36,388 nt of DNA from JAHISC01 sp964645815 (GCA_964645815.1 CAZYCR010000004.1:1-36388), one strand, 5' to 3'. Counted from the stretch's first letter, positions 7,621 to 15,914 are shown. The notes: generated by a model from the letters alone, not told the origin. Numbers and translations: made by a program.

Positions 7621-8183
7621 CTGACTGTTTTGATCAGCTTTTTAGTAAGTCCAACTGGCACGCCTTGCAAATCTTCGGCTGTGCCGTCGATCGATTCAAT
7701 GTAAGCTTGCATGACCGGCAACTCGGCTTTAAGGCCACCGGAGCAATAAAAAACGTCACCTGCAGCGATCAAGCTATCAATAACTGAGGCTGGAATTTGC
7801 TTAAATTTGATATGTACAATCTGGTTACCAACGGCTTGCTTACCGGTCAACGTATTTGTCACCACCACGCCATTAATTACTTCGACTGGCTGGTCATCGT
7901 AAGAGGCTAAAAAAGCGCGGCATTCATTTTCATCTTTTGGTTTTTCTCGGATCTCACCATTGATAAGCACAATTTGATCGGCGGTAACTAAAATCACCGA
8001 CTCCGTAATATGCCCCAGGAGTTCGGTTGCTTTAGCTTGGGCTATTTTGATCGTCAAAACTTGTGGGTCAGAGTCACGGATAGCTTTTTCATCAATCTCT
8101 GGGGACATTGTCGTAAACTCGGTCGTAACTTTTTCAAAAGCCTGACATCGCGATTTTGATGAAGAGCCGAGAATAACTTTCAT
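7617..8183 (-). CDS. maf: Maf family nucleoside triphosphate pyrophosphatase
   Basis: Maf proteins hydrolyse non-canonical or modified NTPs to monophosphates, and some members affect septum formation. The 188 residues carry the signature LGSSSKSR at 5-12, SPEIDEKAIR at 27-36, the catalytic-region aspartate in TADQ (D69) and EKP at 80-82. The subfamily (dTTP/UTP versus 7-methyl-GTP) is not clear: the third-position motif residues match neither type cleanly. The -10 element at 8192-8197 would start transcription about 2 nt before the ATG, so the mRNA is probably leaderless. It is convergent with comM. Confidence 0.92.
   Translation of the reverse strand: MKVILGSSSKSRCQAFEKVTTEFTTMSPEIDEKAIRDSDPQVLTIKIAQAKATELLGHITESVILVTADQIVLINGEIREKPKDENECRAFLASYDDQPVEVINGVVVTNTLTGKQAVGNQIVHIKFKQIPASVIDSLIAAGDVFYCSGGLKAELPVMQAYIESIDGTAEDLQGVPVGLTKKLIKTVS
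7619..7643 (+). terminator. comM terminator inside the 3' end of maf
   Basis: AGCTGA (7619-7624) pairs with TCAGCT (7634-7639), followed by a T-run to 7643. The stem begins inside the comM stop codon and lies within the convergent maf coding sequence. Confidence 0.55.
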
Positions 8184-8191
8184 ACAGCCCC

Positions 8192-8200
8192 ATTATAACA
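8192..8200 (-). promoter_or_regulatory. Extended -10 promoter of maf (leaderless)
   Basis: On the minus strand TGTTATAAT is a perfect extended -10 (TGnTATAAT). With a start 7 nt downstream, transcription begins near 8185, 2 nt before the maf ATG. Confidence 0.7.
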
Positions 8201-8247
8201 AAACTCGGGAATTTCGAAAAAGTAAGCCTAAATTTTAATCAAAGCCA

Positions 8248-8262
8248 TACCTCGCCGAGGTA
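8248..8262. promoter_or_regulatory. Palindromic operator-like site between maf and the HD gene
   Basis: TACCTCG-C-CGAGGTA is a perfect 15-bp palindrome in a 148-bp divergent intergenic region. It lies 20 nt upstream of the HD-gene -35 element. An additional ATTGG/CCAAT repeat (8281-8298) overlaps that -35. A repressor or activator site is inferred; no regulator is known. Confidence 0.35.
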
Positions 8263-8281
8263 GGATCCTAAGTGTTATTTA

Positions 8282-8310
8282 TTGGCAATTTAACCAATGA
8301 TCGGTAGACT
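8282..8310 (+). promoter_or_regulatory. Promoter of the HD-domain gene
   Basis: TTGGCA at 8282-8287, a 17-nt spacer and TAGACT at 8305-8310. Start near 8317, leader about 15 nt. Confidence 0.5.
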
Positions 8311-8331
8311 GTAAGTTGTTACTCAAATACT

Positions 8332-9291
8332 ATGTTTATCCACGACTCAGTCTATGGCGATGAAAAGATCGAGGAACCAATTCTCATTGAACTGATTACG
8401 AGCCCTTCGATGCAGCGCCTCAAAAAAATCTCGCAGTTTGGTCTGCCTGACCGCTTTTATAATATTGATGGTTTTTCTCGCTTTGACCACTCGGTCGGCG
8501 TTACGATTTTATTGCGCCGGCTGGGTGCCGAAGAAGAAGAGCAGATCGCCGGTTTGCTGCATGATGTCTCTCACACTGCTTTTTCTCACATTGTTGATTG
8601 GCTTCAAGGCGACACCACAACTGAAGATTCGCAAGACCTCTACCACGAAGAGCGTCTGAAAAAAAGCGAACTCCCGGCGATCCTCAAAAAACATGGCTAT
8701 CAGCTAAAAAATATTACTGACTATCATCGTTTTCCTCTGCTTGAGCAAGAAATTCCCGACCTTTGTGCCGACAGAGTCGACTATGCTCTGCGTGAATTTG
8801 AACCAGTTCTGGCTCACCAGCTCTTCTCAGAGCTAACGGTGGCGGATAATAAAATAGCTTTTAGCAATCAGAGAGCAGCTAGACTTTTTGCCGAGCGATT
8901 TTTAAGAGCACAGATGGAGCATTGGGGTGGTTTTGAGGCGATCTCTCGCTACAAAATCTTTGCACGAGTACTCCGAGAGGCTTTGAAAGAAAAAATTATT
9001 AAAATTTCTGATCTTTTAGTCGATGACGATCATGTTCTAGCTAAATTGGAAGCTTGCGACAATTCCTGGATCCAATCAGTTCTAAAGCAATTGGCCAAAA
9101 AATCTTTAGCTGATCTGCCAAAAGAAGAGAAACCAACTCCCAAAAAATTCCGTTTTGTCGATCCACTCTTTTTAGATGAAGGTAAGCTTCAACGTTTGAG
9201 TGCTGTAGACGCTGAATTTAAAAAAATACTCGAGTCAACTCGAGAGGAAAATAATCGCGGTCTACAAAGTGTTGATCCAAAAAAAATCTAA
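8332..9291 (+). CDS. HD-superfamily phosphohydrolase (COG1078/SAMHD1-like)
   Basis: A 319-residue HD-domain metal-dependent phosphohydrolase. The metal ligands are recognisable: H53 in SRFDHSVGV, H77/D78 in LLHDVSHTAFSH, and D147/D150 in ADRVDYALRE. The N-terminal IHDSVYGD and MQRLKKISQFGL patterns resemble the SAMHD1/dGTPase-related branch (COG1078), whose members act on (deoxy)nucleotides. The actual substrate cannot be read from the sequence. The C-terminal 60 residues are lysine-rich. It lies downstream of a likely operator and has its own promoter. The neighbouring Maf enzyme also acts on nucleotides, but the two genes are divergent rather than co-transcribed. Confidence 0.88.
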   Translation: MFIHDSVYGDEKIEEPILIELITSPSMQRLKKISQFGLPDRFYNIDGFSRFDHSVGVTILLRRLGAEEEEQIAGLLHDVSHTAFSHIVDWLQGDTTTEDSQDLYHEERLKKSELPAILKKHGYQLKNITDYHRFPLLEQEIPDLCADRVDYALREFEPVLAHQLFSELTVADNKIAFSNQRAARLFAERFLRAQMEHWGGFEAISRYKIFARVLREALKEKIIKISDLLVDDDHVLAKLEACDNSWIQSVLKQLAKKSLADLPKEEKPTPKKFRFVDPLFLDEGKLQRLSAVDAEFKKILESTREENNRGLQSVDPKKI

Positions 9292-9299
9292 ATCCGAGC

Positions 9300-10682
9300 T
9301 TAGCGAATATAGCCAAGCGGATTCTTATAAACTCCGTTAACTATAACTTCAAAGTGAAGGTGAGTTCCGGTTGAACGGCCTGTAGTACCACAAAGCCCGA
9401 TTGCCTGACCAGCCGAAACTTGCTGACCGGCTGAAACGTAAAGTGAAGCATGGTGACCATAACGAGTCACAATACCATTGCCGTGGTTAATTTCAACCAC
9501 ATAGCCATAGCCGTTCTTCCAACCTGAATACTGTACGATACCGTCATCGGCAGCGTAGTTATTATTGGTAAAATGGCAATCAATATCGAGACCGGTATGG
9601 CTCCAACCGAAGTATTGGGTGATGGCTCGTAAATCAGATGGCCAAACCATAGTGCCACTACCAGGATCAGCTTGAGTAGCTGAACTAGAACCAGTCGGTA
9701 CCGAACCTGATGGCTGGGAAATGACATTGCTAATAGCAGTACTTCGACTAACTGGCTGCGGTGCTTGGATTTCACCACCAGGCACAATTAATTTTTCACC
9801 AACAGCTAAGTCATTAGCGCTAGCCAGTTTATTGTAAGACAATATTTCATCGGAACTCGCACCATAAGTTCGGGCAATGGAACTTAGCGTATCGCCAGAT
9901 TTAACCGTGTGTGAAACTCCATCAACCGGTAAAATTGTCAAAGTATCGCCCGGGCGTAAAACTGAACGAACACTCAAGTTATTGGCCCAAAGCAAAGTAT
10001 TGATGCTAATACCAAATTTTTCAGCAATGGTTGAAATTGTGTCACCCGATTCTACAGTATAACTTTCCACATCAGTTCTGGCTGCAATCGAAGCCGCCGA
10101 ATCAGTGAATGTAAATGAAGTTACAGCACCACCATCAATGATTGAAACAATTGCGCCGGCAGAACTTGCTGAACCCGTACCATAAGATGTCGGCGAAAGT
10201 ACTCCCGGTTCTCGATAAGCCACTGCCACAACTTCAAGCTCCTCAATATCGACTGCGTACTCTTCGATAAAAGCTGAATCCTCGTGAGAGACCAGACGAT
10301 ACATCAAGCTTTGCTCACCAAAAGTTTCGGCACGCACGGAGGTTGTATTTAAATTCAAAATCCCAACCAGAATTACAACAACCGCAATAACAACGTGGAT
10401 CGAAAATCGGTTGGTAACTAAAAGCATTAATTTATTTTTAGCTGGCCGATAGGCTTTGCCAAGTTCAGTTTTCAAAAAGAAGAAAGCTCGATAAACCGGA
10501 ACCGCAATTAACGAAAGAAATAGATGTCCGATCCGACGAAAAGGAGAGAGGACACTGTGAGTAGTCCTCAAAATCAACGGCTTGATTTTAACTAGAAGCC
10601 GAATAACTTTGAGTGACCAAGAAACAAAAAATTGTTTAAAATTATCTGGAATAGAGTTTTGTGTTGTAGGTTCAGAATACAT
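9300..10682 (-). CDS. LysM-M23 family murein endopeptidase, membrane-anchored
   Basis: A 460-residue cell-wall hydrolase. A hydrophobic helix (about 93-110, IHVVIAVVVILVGIL) anchors it after a basic cytoplasmic N-terminus with a second hydrophobic stretch near 55-70. Two LysM repeats (YTVESGDTISTIAEKFG... and HTVKSGDTLSSIARTYG...) bind peptidoglycan. The C-terminal M23 domain has the zinc ligands in HTGLDID (HxxxD) and HLHFE (HxH), with YGHHASLYV between. M23 enzymes cut cross-linking peptides, so a role in wall remodelling or division is likely. An SD-like AGGTG lies 7 nt before the ATG. It is convergent with the HD gene, with only 8 nt between stops and no evident terminator. Confidence 0.93.
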   Translation of the reverse strand: MYSEPTTQNSIPDNFKQFFVSWSLKVIRLLVKIKPLILRTTHSVLSPFRRIGHLFLSLIAVPVYRAFFFLKTELGKAYRPAKNKLMLLVTNRFSIHVVIAVVVILVGILNLNTTSVRAETFGEQSLMYRLVSHEDSAFIEEYAVDIEELEVVAVAYREPGVLSPTSYGTGSASSAGAIVSIIDGGAVTSFTFTDSAASIAARTDVESYTVESGDTISTIAEKFGISINTLLWANNLSVRSVLRPGDTLTILPVDGVSHTVKSGDTLSSIARTYGASSDEILSYNKLASANDLAVGEKLIVPGGEIQAPQPVSRSTAISNVISQPSGSVPTGSSSATQADPGSGTMVWPSDLRAITQYFGWSHTGLDIDCHFTNNNYAADDGIVQYSGWKNGYGYVVEINHGNGIVTRYGHHASLYVSAGQQVSAGQAIGLCGTTGRSTGTHLHFEVIVNGVYKNPLGYIR

Positions 10683-10731
10683 TTTTTTTCACCTAGTGTC
10701 AACCATAAATTGAAGAAAAATGCCAATTTTA

Positions 10732-10760
10732 TTGACAAAAATCAACTTCAACCGTATGAT
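10732..10760 (+). promoter_or_regulatory. Promoter of hppA
   Basis: TTGACA at 10732-10737, a 17-nt spacer and TATGAT at 10755-10760 (6/6 and 5/6). The start would be near 10767, only 12 nt before the ATG at 10779, which rules out the longer upstream reading frame. Confidence 0.82.
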
Positions 10761-10778
10761 AAGCTCACTAAAATATTC

Positions 10779-12779
10779 ATGTTTATGGATGTCACACAAC
10801 TTTCTTTGATTGTAGCTATTGCTGCAATCGCCTACACCGGCTTTTTAATAAGCTGGGTTGTCAAACGCCCTGGAGGTGAGGGTAAAATGAAAGGAATCGC
10901 ACTTGCCATTCAAGAAGGAGCAAATGCTTTTCTTGCCCGTCAGTACCGAATGATTGCTATCATTGGTGCTGTTGTTTTTTTCCTTCTTGGATACTTTTTA
11001 TCTTGGACCGTAGCTTTTGGTTTCTTAACCGGAGCTGCTCTTTCAGGACTTGCCGGCTACATTGGCATGCTTGTTTCTGTACGAGCCAACATTCGGACAG
11101 CCGAAGCAGCCAAGTCTAGCCTTCAGGCAGCTCTTAATGTGGCCGTGAAAGGTGGTTCGGTTACTGGATTCGCTGTCGTGGCTTTGGGTCTCTTGGGTGT
11201 TGCTGGTTTTTACGCTTTGACTCATGACCTCAATGCTTTAATTGGTCTTGGTTTTGGTGGTTCATTAATTTCTGTTTTTGCTCGTTTGGGCGGCGGAATT
11301 TACACCAAGGCTGCTGACGTTGGAGCAGACCTTGTTGGAAAAGTTGAAGCTGGAATCCCAGAAGATGATCCAAGGAACCCGGCTGTCATTGCCGACAACG
11401 TTGGTGACAACGTTGGTGATTGTGCTGGTATGGCCGCTGACTTATTTGAAACTTATGCTGTAACTATGGTTGCAGCCATGCTTCTTGGTTCCTTAACTTT
11501 TGGAAACATTCAGGCTGTCATCGAGTACCCATTAGCTATTGGAGCTGTAGCTATCATCGCTTCATTAATCGGAAGTCAATTTATTCGACTCGGAAAAAGC
11601 GGCGCCATTATGCCAGCTCTTTACAAAGGACTGATTGCGAGTGGTTTACTTTCGGCTGCTGCCTTTTACCCTTTGACCAATTGGCTCTTAGGTGACGTTG
11701 AGGGTATTGATGCTGCCTCAATTTATTGGTCTTTGATCGTTGGTCTTGCTGTTACTGCACTTCTCTTTGTTATCACAGAATACTACACCTCAACCGAATA
11801 CAAGCCTGTTCGCAAAGTTGCCGAGAGCTCACAAACCGGACATGGTACAAACATCATCGCCGGTTTAGCACTTTCCATGCGATCAACTGCTTGGCCGGTC
11901 TTGGTGATTGTGGCTGGAATTCTCATTTCTTTTGAACTCGCTGGAGTTTATGGAATCGCCATGGCTGTTATGTCTATGCTTTCCTTAACCGGGATCATTG
12001 TCACAATGGATGCTTACGGACCAATCACAGACAACGCCGGTGGAATTGCTGAAATGGCAGATCTACCAGAAGAGGTAAGAGAGATAACTGATAAACTCGA
12101 CGCAGTTGGCAACACAACCAAAGCAGTAACCAAAGGTTATGCTATCGGTTCAGCCGGACTTGCCGCCACTGTTCTCTTTGCCAGCTTTACCGAGGAACTA
12201 GAGCGCGTCGGACACTCGGCCTTTGAATTCTCACTAGAAGATCCACGAGTTTTGGCCGGTCTTCTAATCGGTGGTCTGATTCCATTCCTCTTCTCTTCTT
12301 ATGCTATGGAGGCTGTTGGAAAAGCTGCCGGAAAAGTCGTTCAAGAAGTGCGTCGTCAGTTCAAAGAAATTCCTGGAATTATGGAAGGCACAGCTAAACC
12401 TGACTACGGTGCTGCGGTTGATATCGTCACCAAAGCAGCTTTGTCAGAAATGCTCTTGCCAGCACTCTTGCCAGTAGTCACTCCTGTTCTTGTTGGTTTG
12501 CTACTGGGTCCACAAGCACTTGGAGGCTTACTTATGGGTTCGATTGTCACAGGTATCTTTATGGCAATCTCTATGACCACAGGTGGTGGCGCTTGGGACA
12601 ATGCTAAAAAGTACATTGAGCTTGGAAACTTTGGTGGTAAAAAATCACCGGCTCATGACGCAGCAGTGACTGGAGACACGGTTGGTGATCCTTACAAGGA
12701 CACAGCTGGCCCGGCAATTAACCCAATGATCAAGATTATGAACATTATTGCTCTCTTGATTGTCGCCTTGATTGTTTAA
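10779..12779 (+). CDS. hppA: K+-independent membrane-bound proton-translocating pyrophosphatase
   Basis: This integral membrane enzyme couples pyrophosphate hydrolysis to ion pumping. With the ATG at 10779 it has 666 residues (an ATG at 10785 is equally possible); the frame is open 49 codons further upstream, but the promoter lies inside that stretch. About 16 hydrophobic helices are present. The pyrophosphate-binding loops are clear: ADVGADLVGKVEAGIPEDDP, and DNVGDNVGDCAGMAADLFE starting at D206, with the matching C-terminal GDTVGDPYKDTAGPA. In GNTTKAVTKGYA the residue that distinguishes subfamilies is K448 with T451, the pattern of K+-independent H+-pumping enzymes. It could generate a proton gradient in a cell with a reduced respiratory chain. 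A clean terminator follows. Confidence 0.97.
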   Translation: MFMDVTQLSLIVAIAAIAYTGFLISWVVKRPGGEGKMKGIALAIQEGANAFLARQYRMIAIIGAVVFFLLGYFLSWTVAFGFLTGAALSGLAGYIGMLVSVRANIRTAEAAKSSLQAALNVAVKGGSVTGFAVVALGLLGVAGFYALTHDLNALIGLGFGGSLISVFARLGGGIYTKAADVGADLVGKVEAGIPEDDPRNPAVIADNVGDNVGDCAGMAADLFETYAVTMVAAMLLGSLTFGNIQAVIEYPLAIGAVAIIASLIGSQFIRLGKSGAIMPALYKGLIASGLLSAAAFYPLTNWLLGDVEGIDAASIYWSLIVGLAVTALLFVITEYYTSTEYKPVRKVAESSQTGHGTNIIAGLALSMRSTAWPVLVIVAGILISFELAGVYGIAMAVMSMLSLTGIIVTMDAYGPITDNAGGIAEMADLPEEVREITDKLDAVGNTTKAVTKGYAIGSAGLAATVLFASFTEELERVGHSAFEFSLEDPRVLAGLLIGGLIPFLFSSYAMEAVGKAAGKVVQEVRRQFKEIPGIMEGTAKPDYGAAVDIVTKAALSEMLLPALLPVVTPVLVGLLLGPQALGGLLMGSIVTGIFMAISMTTGGGAWDNAKKYIELGNFGGKKSPAHDAAVTGDTVGDPYKDTAGPAINPMIKIMNIIALLIVALIV

Positions 12780-12794
12780 AGTAATTGGAAATTT

Positions 12795-12826
12795 AAGAGT
12801 AGGCATAGCTGCCTACTCTTTGTTTT
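12795..12826 (+). terminator. Intrinsic terminator of hppA
   Basis: A perfect 11-bp stem (12795-12805 with 12810-12820), 4-nt loop, then TGTTTT. Confidence 0.88.
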
Positions 12827-12836
12827 GAGTGAATTA

Positions 12837-12865
12837 TTGACAAAAATGGCTAATTCTACTACACT
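12837..12865 (+). promoter_or_regulatory. Promoter of tig
   Basis: TTGACA at 12837-12842, a 17-nt spacer and TACACT at 12860-12865. Start near 12872, leader about 16 nt without SD. Confidence 0.72.
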
Positions 12866-12887
12866 CCGAGCATTATTAATCTGAATT

Positions 12888-14174
12888 ATGTCTCATAAAA
12901 TTGAAAAAAATAAAGATAACAAAGTCGAAATGACTTTGACCATTCCGGCAGCAGAAGTTGAAGCCGGTATGAAACATGCTGCTGAGCATTTAGCTGAAGA
13001 AACCAATATCCCAGGATTTCGACCGGGCAAAGCTTCATACGATGTTATAAAACAACGGGTTGGTGAAATGAAATTATTGGAAGCTGCTGCCGAGGAATTG
13101 ATTCGAGCTGCTTTCTTGGCTGCGATGATCGAGGAAGATTTAAACGTTGTCGGACAGCCTCATTTCGATGTCGAAAAAATGGCTCCGGGAAATGACATGG
13201 TTGTTAAGGTTGAAATTGCTCTTTACCCTCAGGTTCTCGAACTAGCTGACTACAATTCCTTCACAATTGAAAAAAAACAAACTAAACCAAGTCAAGAACT
13301 GATTGATCAAGCGAAAAAAGATTTGACCCTCATGCAAACTAAAGAAACCAGAAAACCAGCAGGAGAAAAATTGGAAAATGGCGATAAAGTTGTTCTCAAT
13401 CTCAGCATGAAAAAAGACGGGGTTGTCTTAGAAGGTGGCGAGGGTCAAAATCATGCCATCTACACCGGCGAGACTTACTATGTCGAAGGTTTCATTGATC
13501 AAATTTTAGGACTTGCCGAAGGCGAGAGTAAAACTTTCACTCTCAAATTCCCGGCAGATCACTATCAAAAAAATATTGCCGGTCAAGATATTGAATTTAC
13601 TGTTGAAGTCAAAGAAATTTTTAAACTCGAGGCTCCCGCAATCGATGATGAGTTCGCAAAAAAGCTAGGTCTTAAAAACGCTGCTGATTTGGAAGAAAAA
13701 TTAGTTAAAAATTTGACTCGAGAAAATGAGATGGAAGAGGCAATGCGTCAAGACAAAGCAGTGCTCGATAAAATTGCTGAGAAAACCAAGTTTGAAAAAA
13801 TTCCTGACCTCTTGGTTAACGAAGAAATCGAACGGATGCTCCAAGAGCTCAAGCACAACATCGTCGAAAAAGGCATGGATTTTGAGGAATATCTAAAACA
13901 ACTTGGTAAAACTTTACCTGAATTGAAACTCGACTTTACTCCAGCCGCTCTACGTCGAGTTGAAGTCGGAATTCTTCTCAAAGAAGTGGCTAAACGAGAA
14001 AACGTTTCAGTGTCAGCCGATGAAGTCGACGCTGAATTAGATAAAATTGCTGCTCAATACGAAGATGAAAAAATCAAAAAGCAAGTCTTTGCTCCAGAGT
14101 ACCGTGACTATGTTGAACACCAGATGAAAAACAGAAAAACAATCGATCTTTTGAAAGACAAGATTGTAAAATAA
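12888..14174 (+). CDS. tig: Trigger factor, ribosome-associated chaperone
   Basis: Trigger factor docks at the ribosome exit tunnel and shields nascent chains. The 428 residues show the three family domains: the N-terminal ribosome-binding domain with IPGFRPGKASYDVIKQRVGE (the FRPGK signature loop is near residue 43), a central FKBP-type peptidyl-prolyl isomerase domain (about 150-245, with GDKVVLNLSM, YYVEGFIDQILGL and FTLKFP), and the helical substrate-binding C-terminal domain. It is a single-gene unit with its own promoter and terminator. A ClpX/ClpP pair, often next to tig, is not present here. Confidence 0.95.
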   Translation: MSHKIEKNKDNKVEMTLTIPAAEVEAGMKHAAEHLAEETNIPGFRPGKASYDVIKQRVGEMKLLEAAAEELIRAAFLAAMIEEDLNVVGQPHFDVEKMAPGNDMVVKVEIALYPQVLELADYNSFTIEKKQTKPSQELIDQAKKDLTLMQTKETRKPAGEKLENGDKVVLNLSMKKDGVVLEGGEGQNHAIYTGETYYVEGFIDQILGLAEGESKTFTLKFPADHYQKNIAGQDIEFTVEVKEIFKLEAPAIDDEFAKKLGLKNAADLEEKLVKNLTRENEMEEAMRQDKAVLDKIAEKTKFEKIPDLLVNEEIERMLQELKHNIVEKGMDFEEYLKQLGKTLPELKLDFTPAALRRVEVGILLKEVAKRENVSVSADEVDAELDKIAAQYEDEKIKKQVFAPEYRDYVEHQMKNRKTIDLLKDKIVK

Positions 14175-14187
14175 ATTTGTGTCTATT

Positions 14188-14218
14188 AAAAACTGCGCTT
14201 GAAAAGGTGCAGTTTTTT
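14188..14218 (+). terminator. Intrinsic terminator of tig
   Basis: AAAAACTGC (14188-14196) pairs with GCAGTTTTT (14209-14217), ending in a T-run. Confidence 0.82.
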
Positions 14219-14232
14219 AAATTTAAAAAACA

Positions 14233-14241
14233 TGATACGCT
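14233..14241 (+). promoter_or_regulatory. Extended -10 promoter of nfo (nearly leaderless)
   Basis: TG-A-TACGCT is an extended -10. A start 7 nt downstream falls at about 14248, 3 nt before the nfo ATG. The -35 position coincides with the T-run of the tig terminator. Confidence 0.55.
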
Positions 14242-14250
14242 AAACTCATT

Positions 14251-15099
14251 ATGCGCTTTGGAGCACACGTTTCAGCCGCTGGCGGCCTGTGGCACGCTGG
14301 CGAAAATGGAAAAAAATTGGGTTGTGAGGTAATCCAAATTTTTTCGCGACCGCCACAAGGTGGTAGACCAAAAAAAATTACAGCTGAAGAACAAAAACTG
14401 TTTAAAGCAGCCATGAAAAAAAATAAAATCGAGGCTGTTTATATTCATGCACCATATTTTATCAATCTCGCATCAACAAATAATCGGATAGTTTACGGAT
14501 CGTCCTCGGTTTTGCGAGAAGAATTGGAACGCGGCACATTACTTGGCGCCCGAGCCATGATGTTTCATCCAGGTTCAGCTCGCGACGTTAGTCGCAAAAA
14601 GGGAATTAAAATGGTTGTTGAGGGGCTCAACAGAATCATGGACGGATACCAAGGCAGTTGTCAGCTATTAATCGAAATCTCGGCCGGAGCCGGTGAAATC
14701 ATGGGCGACAGTTTCGAAGAAATTGCCGAATTTTTGGGTAAAGCCGAGCGCGGAAAAGAAATTGGTGTTTGTTTTGATACTCAACATGCTTTTGCCAGCG
14801 GTTATGATCTGAGAACAAAAGAGGCCATTGATGAAACACTGAAAAAGTTTCAAAAAACAATTGGACTAAAAAAACTTATTGCCAGTCATTGCAATGATTC
14901 GGCCTTTACTCTTGGTTCCCATCGCGACCGCCACGCACATCTTGGAGAAGGGAAGATCGGTAAAAAAGCATTTAAGTTACTTGTAGAACATCCAAAGCTC
15001 AAAAATCTTGATTGGATCCTTGAAACTCCGCATGACAATAAAGCAAAGGTTGATCCTCGAAAAAAAGATATGACTCTGTTAAAATCTTTTCGGATATGA
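14251..15099 (+). CDS. nfo: Deoxyribonuclease IV (AP endonuclease, endonuclease IV)
   Basis: A zinc-dependent AP endonuclease that cuts 5' of abasic sites in base-excision repair. The 282 residues form one TIM barrel with the family's metal ligands: HAPYFINLAS, MMFHPGS, a glutamate in LIEISAGAG, CFDTQHAFASGYD, SHCNDS and the HRDRHAHLGEG stretch, ending with ILETP. Length matches the family (about 280). The start at 14251 (MRFGAHVSAAGG) is the canonical N-terminus. Its stop overlaps the yggU start as ATGA, which implies translational coupling. Confidence 0.96.
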   Translation: MRFGAHVSAAGGLWHAGENGKKLGCEVIQIFSRPPQGGRPKKITAEEQKLFKAAMKKNKIEAVYIHAPYFINLASTNNRIVYGSSSVLREELERGTLLGARAMMFHPGSARDVSRKKGIKMVVEGLNRIMDGYQGSCQLLIEISAGAGEIMGDSFEEIAEFLGKAERGKEIGVCFDTQHAFASGYDLRTKEAIDETLKKFQKTIGLKKLIASHCNDSAFTLGSHRDRHAHLGEGKIGKKAFKLLVEHPKLKNLDWILETPHDNKAKVDPRKKDMTLLKSFRI

Positions 15100-15338
15100 T
15101 TCTCACGGTTGAAGTCAAACCAAACGCGCGGGAGAATAAAATCATTGCCTGGAAAGATCGAGGGACAGTGGTGGTCGCGATTAAAGCGCCGCCAATTGAC
15201 GGTAAGGCTAATCTCGAATTGATCCAATTTCTAGCTAAAACTTTCAAGATCCCAAAGACCCGGATTGAAATTGTCCGTGGCCAGACTGCACGTATCAAAC
15301 ATGTCCGTATTCCTGATCAAATGATGAACCAGGGTTGA
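15096..15338 (+). CDS. DUF167 (YggU) family protein
   Basis: An 80-residue protein with the full DUF167 pattern: VKPNARENKI near the N-terminus, VAIKAPPIDGKAN at the centre and TRIEIVRGQTARIKHVRI toward the end. The family is widespread, compact alpha/beta and of unresolved biochemical function. It overlaps nfo by 4 nt (ATGA) and is certainly co-transcribed with it. Its stop codon is the first half of a terminator hairpin. Confidence 0.93.
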   Translation: MILTVEVKPNARENKIIAWKDRGTVVVAIKAPPIDGKANLELIQFLAKTFKIPKTRIEIVRGQTARIKHVRIPDQMMNQG

Positions 15339-15355
15339 CAAAACCCTGATTTTCA
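15330..15355 (+). terminator. Terminator of nfo-yggU overlapping the stop codon
   Basis: CAGGGTT (15330-15336) pairs with AACCCTG (15342-15348), 5-nt loop, then ATTTTC. The yggU stop codon (15336-15338) is inside the hairpin. Confidence 0.8.
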
Positions 15356-15363
15356 ATTACTCT
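15335..15363 (+). promoter_or_regulatory. Promoter of the GC-rich gene, overlapping the yggU terminator
   Basis: TTGACA at 15335-15340 lies in the terminator loop and arm. A 17-nt spacer leads to TACTCT at 15358-15363. Start near 15370. Confidence 0.55.
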
Positions 15364-15402
15364 TTTTTTGCCCTTCAACGCCCACCCTCACCCGAGGAAC
15401 GA

Positions 15403-15822
15403 ATGCATTACCTCTTTCCACTTCTTTCCTACTTCTTCGGATTCCTGCCGGTGCTCGAGTTCGAAGACCTGGTTGCCGAACGCCCGGCTGCCAGCCTCAA
15501 CTTCGAAGGAGACGAGTTCTCGCTCGCCTTCGATCACGGCCTGGTGGTCGTCCTCCGAACGGATGGGCGAGGCAATCTCGCCGCCAAGTACATCTGGTGC
15601 TTCGAGGAAGGAGGCCATCTCACCTACACCATCTTCATCGAGGAGGACAGCACCTACCGCCTCTTCGAGGAGATCCTCATTGCCTTGAACGCCGAGATCG
15701 ACCTGATCGGTGCACTCACGGCAGAGGACTTCTGGAACGAGCTCGAGCGAGAAGACTCAACTCGCCTGAAGCACAACCTCATCGCCTACGCCGAGGAGCT
15801 GGTCACGCCAGCCCGCGGCTGA
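15403..15822 (+). CDS. GC-rich orphan gene, unknown function
   Basis: I do not recognise this 139-residue acidic protein. The ATG at 15403 has a decent SD (GAGGA at 15394-15398). The N-terminus is hydrophobic (YLFPLLSYFFGFLPVL, residues 3-18) and could be a short membrane or buried helix. The rest is acidic with alternating predicted strands and helices (AFDHGLVVVLRTDGRGNLAAKYIW, then LFEEILIALNAEIDLIGALT). The coding sequence is far richer in G+C, and in C- or G-ending codons, than flanking yggU and yidD. It has its own promoter and terminator, so it looks like a self-contained acquired cassette beside the origin. A GC-rich shadow ORF runs through it in another frame. Confidence 0.72.
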   Translation: MHYLFPLLSYFFGFLPVLEFEDLVAERPAASLNFEGDEFSLAFDHGLVVVLRTDGRGNLAAKYIWCFEEGGHLTYTIFIEEDSTYRLFEEILIALNAEIDLIGALTAEDFWNELEREDSTRLKHNLIAYAEELVTPARG

Positions 15823-15843
15823 TCCTCACCTTCACCCCGCCCG

Positions 15844-15888
15844 AAAAAGAAAAGCACCTCGCTATTCTCGGGTGGGGTGCTTTCTTTT
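15844..15888. terminator. Bidirectional terminator between the GC-rich gene and yidD
   Basis: AAAGCACC (15851-15858) pairs with GGTGCTTT (15876-15883), flanked by A-rich and T-rich arms, so it can serve the gene at 15403 and the convergent yidD. Confidence 0.75.
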
Positions 15889-15914
15889 AATTTATTTGTT
15901 TTTTAAAAAATTTA

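Noticed and set aside
10632..10778. N-terminal extension of the pyrophosphatase
   Set aside because: The strong hppA promoter lies inside this stretch, and homologues begin near the ATG at 10779 or 10785.
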